Made by a program: the position numbers and the translations under genes. This document shows, one piece after another, positions 18,545 through 26,718 of a stretch of DNA of 64,000 bases. Origin of the DNA: Sphaerisporangium corydalis (GTDB taxonomy: Bacteria > Actinomycetota > Actinomycetes > Streptosporangiales > Streptosporangiaceae). The notes below the pieces were generated by a model, which worked only from the letters and a program-made list of their open reading frames with translations, was not told the origin of the DNA and did no database searches. Position 1 is the first letter of the stretch, and every line of letters begins with the position of its first letter. The DNA lies in the NCBI RefSeq assembly GCF_025506355.1, contig NZ_JANZYP010000013.1, forward strand, positions 62,001-126,000, read 5' to 3'.

Positions 18545-20593
18545 ATGACGCGCATGGACGGTTTCAGGGACCGCGTCGGCGGACTGGCCTTCGGCGGCGA
18601 CTACAACCCCGAGCAGTGGGATCCCGGCGTCTGGCGCGAGGACGTGCGGCTCATGCGGCGGGCCGGTGTCAACGTCGTCTCGCTCGGCGTATTCGCCTGG
18701 GCCTCCCTCGAACCCGAGCCCGGCCGGTACGAGTTCGGCTGGATGGACGAGGTCATGGACCTGCTCCACGGCAACGGCATCGCCGTCAACCTGGCCACCC
18801 CCACCGCGGCGCCGCCGGTCTGGCTCACCCGCCTGCACCCGGAGGTCCTCCCCGTCATGGCGGACGGCGAGCCGTTCGGCTTCGGGAACCGCCTGCAGTA
18901 CGACCCCTCGTCGCCGGTCTACCGGCGGTACGCCGCCGCCATCACCACCAGGCTCGCCGAGCGCTACTCCTTCCACCCGGCCCTGGCGATGTGGCACATC
19001 AGCAACGAGTACGGCCCCACGGCGTACAACGAGGCGAGCTCGGCCGGCTTCCGGCGGTGGCTGGAACGCAGGTACGGCGACCTCGGCACCCTCAACGAGG
19101 CGTGGACCACCCGCTTCTGGGGCCAGGTGTACACCGATTGGGACCAGATCGAGGTACCGAGCATCCCGCGCACCTGGATGAACCCCAGCCGCATCCTGGA
19201 CTTCAAGCGCTTCACCTCCGACGCCCTGCTCGAGTGCTACCTCGCCGAACGGGACATCGTCCGCTCCTTCCGCGACGACGTCCCGGTCCTGACGAACTTC
19301 ATGCGCTTCTACCGGCACGCCGACTACTGGAGGTGGGCCCCCGAGCAGGACGCGGTGGCCCTGGACATCTACCCCGACCCCGCCGACCCCGCCTCGCACG
19401 TGCCGGCCGCCTTCCAGTTCGACCTGTTCCGCTCGCTCAAGGGCGGGCGGCCGTGGATGCTCATGGAACAGGCGGCCGGCGCGGTCAGCCAGTGGCGGCT
19501 CAACGTGGTCAAGGAGCCGGGGCGGATGCGGCTCGGCTCGCTCCAGGCGGTGGCCCGCGGCGCCGACTCGATCATGTTCTTCCAGTGGCGCGCCTCCCGC
19601 GGCGGGCAGGAACGGTTCCACTCCGCGATGCTGCCGCACTCCGGGCCCGGCTCGCGGACGTTCCGCGAGGTCACCGACCTCGGCCGCGAGGCCCGGCTGC
19701 TGTCACGGGTCGCCGGGACCACCTCGCGCGCCGAGATCGCCGTCCTGTTCGACTGGAACGGCTGGTGGGGGCTGGAGGAGGTCGCGGGACTGCCCCGCAA
19801 CGACTTCGGCTACGCCGAGACGGTCATGCGCCACTACACGCCGCTGTGGGAGCACCATCTCGCCGCCGACATCGTGTCCCCGCACAGCGATCTCGCGCCG
19901 TACAAGGTGCTGGTCGTGCCCAACGCGTACCTCATCGACGACCAGGGCGTGGCGGCCGTCACCGCGTTCGCCCGCGCGGGCGGGACCGTCGTGATGTCCT
20001 TCTTCTCCGGGGTGGTCGACGAGTGCAACCGTGTACGCCCCGACGGCTACCCCGGCGCGTTCCGGCGGCTCATCGGCGCCAGGATCGACGAATACTGGCC
20101 GGCCCGGCCGGACGAGCGGTTCGCCGTCCGGTTCGCCGGCGGACGCGCCGCGACCGCGAGCTGGTGGCGCGAGGACATCCACCTGGAGACCGGCACCGCC
20201 CTGGCGACCTACGCCGACGGCCTGCTCGAGGGCCGCGCCGCGGTCGTCGCCAACACCTACGGCTCGGGCCGGGTCGTCTACGTCGCCACCCTCCTGGACG
20301 ACGCCGCGTTCGGCGCCACGTTGCTCGACGAGGTCAGGGCGGCGGGCGTGGACGACCGGTTCCCCGGCGTCCCCGCCCACGTCGAATGCGCCGTACGCCA
20401 GGACGAACGGCACGAATACGTCTTCCTGCTCAACCACGACGCCGGGCGCGCCGCCACCGTCCGGCTCCCCGGCGGCGGACGGAACCTCCTCACCGGCACG
20501 CCGGCCGGCGAGGACGTCGAGCTGCCCCCGCTCGCCGCGGCCGTCGTCCAGCGGGCACTGGATCCAGCGGCGCGATCGCGGACGCCTCACTGA
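18545..20593 (+). CDS. GH42 beta-galactosidase
   Basis: A 682-residue family-42 glycoside hydrolase, predicted to cleave terminal beta-galactose from oligosaccharides in the cytoplasm (no signal peptide). It shows GGDYNPEQW near residue 17, the acid/base Glu155 in HISNEYG and the nucleophile Glu308 in MLMEQAAGAVSQW, followed by the trimerisation and C-terminal beta domains. ATG 18545 is chosen because AGGAG lies 7 nt upstream; GTG at 18518 directly after the DUF624 stop is the alternative. It is the last gene of the importer operon and overlaps the convergent LacI gene by 7 bp. Confidence 0.93.
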   Translation: MTRMDGFRDRVGGLAFGGDYNPEQWDPGVWREDVRLMRRAGVNVVSLGVFAWASLEPEPGRYEFGWMDEVMDLLHGNGIAVNLATPTAAPPVWLTRLHPEVLPVMADGEPFGFGNRLQYDPSSPVYRRYAAAITTRLAERYSFHPALAMWHISNEYGPTAYNEASSAGFRRWLERRYGDLGTLNEAWTTRFWGQVYTDWDQIEVPSIPRTWMNPSRILDFKRFTSDALLECYLAERDIVRSFRDDVPVLTNFMRFYRHADYWRWAPEQDAVALDIYPDPADPASHVPAAFQFDLFRSLKGGRPWMLMEQAAGAVSQWRLNVVKEPGRMRLGSLQAVARGADSIMFFQWRASRGGQERFHSAMLPHSGPGSRTFREVTDLGREARLLSRVAGTTSRAEIAVLFDWNGWWGLEEVAGLPRNDFGYAETVMRHYTPLWEHHLAADIVSPHSDLAPYKVLVVPNAYLIDDQGVAAVTAFARAGGTVVMSFFSGVVDECNRVRPDGYPGAFRRLIGARIDEYWPARPDERFAVRFAGGRAATASWWREDIHLETGTALATYADGLLEGRAAVVANTYGSGRVVYVATLLDDAAFGATLLDEVRAAGVDDRFPGVPAHVECAVRQDERHEYVFLLNHDAGRAATVRLPGGGRNLLTGTPAGEDVELPPLAAAVVQRALDPAARSRTPH

Positions 20594-21786
20594 CTCGCGG
20601 GCGCGGCGCTCCGGGCCCGGCCCACCTGGTCCGGCGGCGGGACCTCGGCGGTGCTCCCGCGGACGACCAGGTCGGTGGTGAAGATGAGCCGGTTGTGCGG
20701 CAGCGGCTCGTTGCGGGCGAGCGCGACCACCATGGAGGCGGCGGCCGTGCCCATCTCCCTGAGCGGCTGACGGACGGTGGTCAGCGGAGGCGTCACCCAC
20801 TGCGCCGGGGTCAGGTCGTCGAACCCGACCACGCTCACGTCGCCGGGGACCCGCAGGCCCATCCTGGCCACGGCCTGGTAGACCCCCATGGCCTGCCCGT
20901 CGTCGGACGCGAAGATCGCGGTCGGCGGGTCCGGCAGGGCCAGCAGCGACAGGGTGTGCTCGAAGCCGTCCTCGACGAGGAACCGGGCCTCGCGCACCAG
21001 AGAAGGGTCCACAGGGGCGCCCGCCTGGTCCATCGCGGCGCGGTAGCCGTCGAGCCTGGCCCTCGCCGAGAGCAGGTGCGGCGGGCCGGTGATGATGGCG
21101 ATGCGCCGGTGCCCCAGCCCGAGCAGGTGCCGCGTGGCCGTGAGACCGCCGTTCCAGTTGCCGGCGCCCACCGACGGCATGTCGTGACCCGGCTCACCCC
21201 TCGGGTCCACCAGGACCAGGGGGATGTTCCGCCTGCGCAACTGCTCCCGTTGCCCGGGGGAGAACTCCGAGAACACGGCGATCAACCCGGACGGGCGCCG
21301 ATGGAGGAAACCGTCGAACCATTCGGGATCCGCGACCTGCCGGCCCTGCAGGTGCGACAGCACCAGGGACAGCTTGTGCCGCCGCGTCGTCTCCTCGACA
21401 CCGGCGATGATCTCCATGGCGTATCCGGACGCCGGTTCCAGCTCGTGGAAGACGAGCTCGACCAGCGAGATCCGGCTCGCCTGCTTCCGCTGGCGCCGGT
21501 AGCCGTACCTCTCGATGATCCTTTCCACGTTGGTGCGCGTGCTGGGGGAAACCTCGGCCTTGCCGTTGACGACCTTGGACACCGTCGAGACGGACACGTC
21601 GGCCAGTTCGGCGATCTCCGCGATGGTCAGCGGCGCGGAATGCGTGGTCACGGCCGGGGACGGCGGGGGATGCGCGTCAACGGGCGGGGACGGCGCGGGG
21701 TGTCCGTCCGCGGGATCTCCGTCCGCGGGCGGGGACGTTCTGGGATGTCCGTCCGCGGGTGGGGGTGCCTCCCGTGAAGCGGTCAT
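20587..21786 (-). CDS. LacI-family transcriptional regulator
   Basis: A 399-residue repressor with a helix-turn-helix at about residues 52-77 (LTIAEIAELADVSVSTVSKVVNGKAEVS) and a periplasmic-binding-like sensor domain ending in a DLVVRGS(T) segment. The first ~50 residues are a Pro/Asp/Gly/His-rich repeat (PPADG, DGHP motifs) absent from normal LacI proteins; an internal GTG just before TTHSAPLTIAEIAELA would give a standard-length protein, and the start is uncertain. Convergence with the GH42 gene and the CGAAAGTTTCG operators upstream of the importer make it the likely repressor of that operon. Confidence 0.88.
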   Translation of the reverse strand: MTASREAPPPADGHPRTSPPADGDPADGHPAPSPPVDAHPPPSPAVTTHSAPLTIAEIAELADVSVSTVSKVVNGKAEVSPSTRTNVERIIERYGYRRQRKQASRISLVELVFHELEPASGYAMEIIAGVEETTRRHKLSLVLSHLQGRQVADPEWFDGFLHRRPSGLIAVFSEFSPGQREQLRRRNIPLVLVDPRGEPGHDMPSVGAGNWNGGLTATRHLLGLGHRRIAIITGPPHLLSARARLDGYRAAMDQAGAPVDPSLVREARFLVEDGFEHTLSLLALPDPPTAIFASDDGQAMGVYQAVARMGLRVPGDVSVVGFDDLTPAQWVTPPLTTVRQPLREMGTAAASMVVALARNEPLPHNRLIFTTDLVVRGSTAEVPPPDQVGRARSAAPASQ

Positions 21787-21850
21787 GGCAGCAGCCTAGA
21801 CCGCGAGATGGTCCATTTCAGATCTTCGGCCACCTCGCCGCCCGCCAGGA

Positions 21851-21873
21851 CCACCCGGGCGACGTCCGGGTGG
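21851..21873 (-). terminator. Hairpin after the DUF2630 gene
   Basis: CCACCCGG (21851-21858) pairs perfectly with CCGGGTGG (21866-21873) around a 7-nt loop, 30 bp beyond the DUF2630 stop on the minus strand. A GC-rich terminator without a T-tract. Confidence 0.45.
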
Positions 21874-21903
21874 CGCGCGCCGGTGGGTGCCCGGTGGAAC
21901 CGG

Positions 21904-22149
21904 CTACTGCTGGTAGCCCTCGACCTCGTTGATCGGGCGCGGGACGGAGAAGTCGGGGTCCTCCCCGAACTCCCTGCGGGCCTTACGCTGCCGCAGGAGG
22001 TCCCAGCACTGGTCGAGCGCCTCCTCCAGCTCGCGGACGCGCACCTTCTCGTCGTCGGCGGACACGTCTCCCACGCCGACCTTCTCGCGCAGAAGATGCT
22101 CCTCCGTGATGAGTTCCTTGATCTTGGTGAGGATCTCGCCGTCTTGCAT
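21904..22149 (-). CDS. DUF2630 family protein
   Basis: An 81-residue acidic helical protein (MQDGEILTKIKELITEEHLLREK, then an ELEEALDQCWDLLRQRKARREFG heptad-like helix) recognisable as DUF2630, a family confined largely to actinomycetes with no known function. ATG 22149 is preferred because GGAGG lies 6 nt upstream; GTG 22170 would add seven residues. It diverges from the leuA leader region. Confidence 0.75.
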   Translation of the reverse strand: MQDGEILTKIKELITEEHLLREKVGVGDVSADDEKVRVRELEEALDQCWDLLRQRKARREFGEDPDFSVPRPINEVEGYQQ

Positions 22150-22347
22150 GTCCCTGCCTCCAGTCGTCACTGTGGAGCTTACGGGGAACCGTCGCGCCGG
22201 ACACGAAGTGGCCCGGCGCCTGCGCGCGGGCGACGTCCCGGACCCGGAGGAATCCCCGGAAAGTCGGCTTCAGGGGGCGGACCGCCACGGTCCCGGATCA
22301 TCACCCCTGCTTCGGCGATCACGTTTCGGTGACTACCCGGCGTCTGC

Positions 22348-22353
22348 TACGGT
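22348..22353 (+). promoter_or_regulatory. Probable -10 element of leuA
   Basis: TACGGT fits the TANNNT pattern. A transcription start 7 nt later would coincide with the A of the leader-peptide ATG at 22360, so the leader would be translated from a leaderless mRNA. The -35 region is not clear. Confidence 0.4.
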
Positions 22354-22359
22354 CTGAAT

Positions 22360-22404
22360 ATGCTGCGCGGGCTGCTTCTTAGCTGCCGCGGCGAGGGCCT
22401 GTAA
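22360..22404 (+). CDS. leuL: leu leader peptide
   Basis: A 14-codon open frame reads MLRGLLLSCRGEGL and then TAA. It contains three consecutive leucine codons (CTG CTT CTT), two of them the CTT codon that is rare at this G+C content, so a shortage of charged leucine tRNA would stall the ribosome. It lies 151 bp upstream of leuA. Its second half is the 5' arm of a strong hairpin, the arrangement expected for leucine-responsive attenuation. Leader-peptide control of leuA is known in actinomycetes. Confidence 0.7.
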   Translation: MLRGLLLSCRGEGL

Positions 22405-22426
22405 GAGGCCGGCTCCCTCGCCGCGG
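22386..22426 (+). promoter_or_regulatory. Attenuator-type hairpin in the leuA leader
   Basis: CCGCGGCGAGGG (22386-22397) and CCCTCGCCGCGG (22415-22426) form a perfect 12-bp stem. The 5' arm lies inside the leader peptide, six bases after its Leu codons, so ribosome position decides whether it can fold. No T-tract follows, so control could be translational or Rho-linked. The stretch 22427-22554 shows nothing further that I can assign except the leuA ribosome site. Confidence 0.65.
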
Positions 22427-22482
22427 AGCGAGTCATGCGCGTCGGCCGCTTGAGGGTAGATCCCCGGTGGCGACCTTTCTGA

Positions 22483-24267
<1,785 letters not shown>

Positions 24268-24280
24268 CCCACCACGCCGC

Positions 24281-24315
24281 CGGGTGCCGAGACGACACCG
24301 TCGTCCCGGCACCCG
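24281..24315 (+). terminator. leuA terminator hairpin
   Basis: Arms 24281-24295 and 24301-24315 form a 15-bp GC-rich stem with a single A-C mismatch and a 5-nt loop, 13 bp after the leuA stop. No T-tract follows. Confidence 0.65.
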
Positions 24316-24316
24316 T

Positions 24317-24408
24317 CCGGCCTGTCAGCGCTGACCCGTCCAACACGTCAGCAGCTCTCTGGCCAACATGTCAGCGAACCAGCGACCAACGTGTCATCAG
24401 GCCGGTGA
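24317..24408. repeat. Four 23-bp degenerate tandem repeats
   Basis: Four units begin at 24317, 24340, 24363 and 24386. Each carries CC near its start and GTCAGC, or GTCATC in the last, at the same phase; the three later units share CCAAC(A/G)(C/T)GTCA. The first unit contains the perfect palindrome GTCAGCGCTGAC (24324-24335). The 23-bp period is about two helical turns, suited to a row of protein-binding sites. It lies between the convergent leuA and WXG-kinase genes. Confidence 0.65.
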
Positions 24409-24481
24409 GCGCCCTCTGGGAGACGGGCGCCCCGGCGGTCACCGGCTCCCCGGGCGGGTGGTGAGCGGTCCGCCGGAAGGG

Positions 24482-25753
24482 TCAGGTGATCCCGCTGACG
24501 ATGCGGCCCTGCCAGGCGGCGCCGCTGATCTTTCCGAGTTCGCGGACCTCCCAGAGGCGGTCGAGAGCGTTCTCGATCATGTCGGGTTCCAGGCCCGCCT
24601 GCTTCCAGCGGGCGGCCATGTGGTCCATGTCCAGCCTCCGCAGGTCGGCGACGACGTCCGAGTTCAGCGGCTGACCGTGGTACTTGCTGGTGAACGCCGA
24701 GACGATGGGAAAGTCGTTGTCGGGCGGGAAGGCCCGCGCGTGGTCGATCAGTTTCAGCCGGTCTTCACCGGAGGTGAGGTAGTTCGTCCGGCGATCGGTG
24801 TTCGCGGTCACGTAGTCGATGACCGCCGCGCGCTGCTGCTGCACCTCCGAGTACTGACCGACGGGCCACCCGGGACGGGCGTCCAGGACGAACTCCTGTA
24901 CGGAGCCCTCGCCTCGTGGCCCCTTCCACCGCGTGGTGGTGGGCACCATGTCCCAGCCGAGGTCCTCGCTGAACCGGAAGGCGCCGACCTCGGGAGCCGC
25001 GAAGTCCAGGTCGAGTGCGCTTCCCCATGAGCGCGGCGACACCTTGTAGATCTTCATGGTCCCGTCGCCGGCGTCGACCAGTTGCGCGCCCTGGCTGCTC
25101 TGCCCCCGCCAGCGGGAGATGTGCTCGTTCTTGACGTTCTTGAGCGAGGCCCGGAAGCGCCGTTCGGTGGTGCTGACCAGGCTGGTCCTCGGGGTACGGG
25201 CCGCCATCACGCGCAGGAGCCGCGCCTCGACGGCGGTGACCAGCTTTCTGCCCACGAACCGCTCGACCTCGCGCCGGAAGACGGCGCTGGCGCGGCGGGC
25301 CGTGATCTGGGTCCCGGTGAGGGTGGCGCGGGCGGCGGCCAAGGAGCCGCCGGCGGTGAACGCGGCCGCGGCCGCCGCCCATGCCAGCACCGCGAGCACG
25401 TAGGCGGCGGCCACCAGCAGCAGCGTTTTCAGGGCCTTCACCAGGACGGCGGCCGCTTCGTGCAGGTCGGCCAGGGAGTGCAGGGTGAGCGCCAGGCTGG
25501 GCAGGTGAGTGGCGTCGTCGCCTGAGCGGTGGTAGTCGCCCCAGAAGTCCGCCAGTGCCTCGACGCCCTCGCCGCTGTTGCCGGCCGCCGTACGGGCCAT
25601 GTTCGTGTCGAGGGCCGGAATGATCTCCTCGTCCAGGATGGTGGCGCAGGAACGGTAGGCGGCGGCGCAGGTGCGCAGCCGGTCCTCGTCCTCGGTGGGC
25701 CAGGGCACCCCGATCAGCCCGAGCGTCGACTCCAGCTCCGCCGGGAGCGTCAT
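24482..25753 (-). CDS. WXG100-like domain fused to a PI3/4-kinase-like domain
   Basis: A 423-residue protein with three parts. Residues 1-105 are helical, starting MTLPAELESTLGLIGVPWPTEDEDRLR with a DFWGDYH turn at 69-75, resembling the WXG100/CpnT-like N-termini of ESX substrates. Residues 106-140 are strongly hydrophobic. Residues 225-415 resemble actinobacterial PI3/4-kinase-like (SCO1664-type) proteins: ATP-binding Lys237 in MKIYKV, Glu255 in APEVGAFR, FSEDLGWDMVPTT, catalytic-loop residues Asp320 and Asn324 in NTDRRTNYL, and metal-binding Asp337 in KLIDHA. ATG 25753 is used because the conserved WXG-like segment begins there; ATG 25804 would add 17 residues. No secretion genes or immunity gene are adjacent. 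The function is unknown; a secreted or self-targeting kinase toxin is one reading. Confidence 0.65.
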   Translation of the reverse strand: MTLPAELESTLGLIGVPWPTEDEDRLRTCAAAYRSCATILDEEIIPALDTNMARTAAGNSGEGVEALADFWGDYHRSGDDATHLPSLALTLHSLADLHEAAAVLVKALKTLLLVAAAYVLAVLAWAAAAAAFTAGGSLAAARATLTGTQITARRASAVFRREVERFVGRKLVTAVEARLLRVMAARTPRTSLVSTTERRFRASLKNVKNEHISRWRGQSSQGAQLVDAGDGTMKIYKVSPRSWGSALDLDFAAPEVGAFRFSEDLGWDMVPTTTRWKGPRGEGSVQEFVLDARPGWPVGQYSEVQQQRAAVIDYVTANTDRRTNYLTSGEDRLKLIDHARAFPPDNDFPIVSAFTSKYHGQPLNSDVVADLRRLDMDHMAARWKQAGLEPDMIENALDRLWEVRELGKISGAAWQGRIVSGIT

Positions 25754-25887
25754 CGCCACGGCTCCGCCCCTCTCAGGACCAGCTGATGCCTCGGCGCTCA
25801 GCATCGGTCATTACCGGGATAGATCCTCCCAACGGACCACCCCGCTCCGCCCCGCTTCTCGGGAAACGCCGGAGAACGGCGGCCAGG

Positions 25888-26610
25888 TCAGGGCTTCGCG
25901 GTCAGGCCGAGGATGGTCGCCTGGGTCAGGGCCATCTGGTCGAAGACGGCGGGGCGGTCGTTCTCGATGACGGACTTGTACATGCCGAACAGCTCGAAGC
26001 TGACCACGCCGTAGATGTACGTCCAGGCCGCGAGGGCTCGGAGGATGATGTCGTCGGGGAGCTCGGCGAACAGTGCCTCGCGCAACAGTTGCGCTTCGGG
26101 CGCGAAGGACTCCGGCGCGGGGGGCAGGCCGGTCATCGGCGTCAGCTCACCCGCTTCGCGGGCGTCGCGCAGGATGCCCGCCAGGACGAAGCCGTCACGG
26201 GCCGCCGCCGACGCCGTGTCCTGGGGGGCGACGTATCCGGGGACGGGTGAGCCGTGGATGAGCGCGTACTCGTGCGGGTTCTCCAGCGACCAGACGCGGA
26301 TGGCCCGGCAGACGGCCATCCACCGGTCGAGGTGGCGGTCGCGGGGACACGCCGCGTCGGCCGCCTCCACGGCCGCGCCCACGGCGTCGAAGGCCTCGAT
26401 GATGAGCGCGGTGAGCAGCTCGTCACGGCTGGGAAAATAGCGGTAGATCGCCGAGGAGACCATGCCGAGATCCCGGGCCACGGCCCGCAGGGACAGCCCT
26501 GAGGCGCCGTCGACCCCAAGGTGACGCCGGGCGACGTCCTTGATCTCGCTGATCAGCTCGGCGCGGACCCGTTCGCGCGCGGTGCGGCTTGCGTTCATCT
26601 CCCCGACCAT
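25888..26610 (-). CDS. TetR-family regulator with WHG-type ligand domain
   Basis: A 240-residue repressor. The N-terminal helix-turn-helix is SLRAVARDLGMVSSAIYRYFPSRDELLTALI (about residues 41-71). The C-terminal part contains NPHEYALIHGSPVPGYVAP, the HG motif of the WHG ligand-binding family. ATG 26610 is listed; ATG 26598 (MNASRTARERVR) is equally possible, as neither has a clear ribosome site. The upstream gap carries two AGAGCA-type boxes that resemble the operators in front of the 43.7-kb operon. Confidence 0.88.
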   Translation of the reverse strand: MVGEMNASRTARERVRAELISEIKDVARRHLGVDGASGLSLRAVARDLGMVSSAIYRYFPSRDELLTALIIEAFDAVGAAVEAADAACPRDRHLDRWMAVCRAIRVWSLENPHEYALIHGSPVPGYVAPQDTASAAARDGFVLAGILRDAREAGELTPMTGLPPAPESFAPEAQLLREALFAELPDDIILRALAAWTYIYGVVSFELFGMYKSVIENDRPAVFDQMALTQATILGLTAKP

Positions 26611-26613
26611 ACC

Positions 26614-26645
26614 AGAGCACTGCCTTGAATCGAGAGCAGCGTTCT
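26614..26645. promoter_or_regulatory. Two AGAGCA-type boxes upstream of the TetR gene
   Basis: AGAGCACTGCCTT (26614-26626) and AGAGCAGCGTTCT (26633-26645) lie within 36 bp of the TetR start. The first shares its first ten bases with the perfect palindrome AGAGCACTGCTCT at 43689. They are likely autoregulatory operators. No other feature is seen in 26611-26718 apart from the kinase start region. Confidence 0.5.
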
Positions 26646-26718
26646 TTCATAGGGTTTGTGACTCGTGAACTCTCGCGGACCCAGGCTCGATCGCGGGTTC
26701 CCTTTTAGGATCCGTTGT

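Noticed and set aside
18151-21777. A 1208-codon plus-strand frame across GH42 and the regulator
   Set aside because: Out of frame with the clear GH42 gene and antisense to the LacI gene; it has no motifs of its own.
22386-22426. Intrinsic terminator immediately before leuA
   Set aside because: The stem is strong but no T-tract follows and its 5' arm is inside a leucine-rich leader frame, so a conditional attenuator fits better than a plain terminator.
24317-24408. Possible CRISPR array
   Set aside because: The units are contiguous 23-bp degenerate repeats without distinct spacers, and no cas gene is present.
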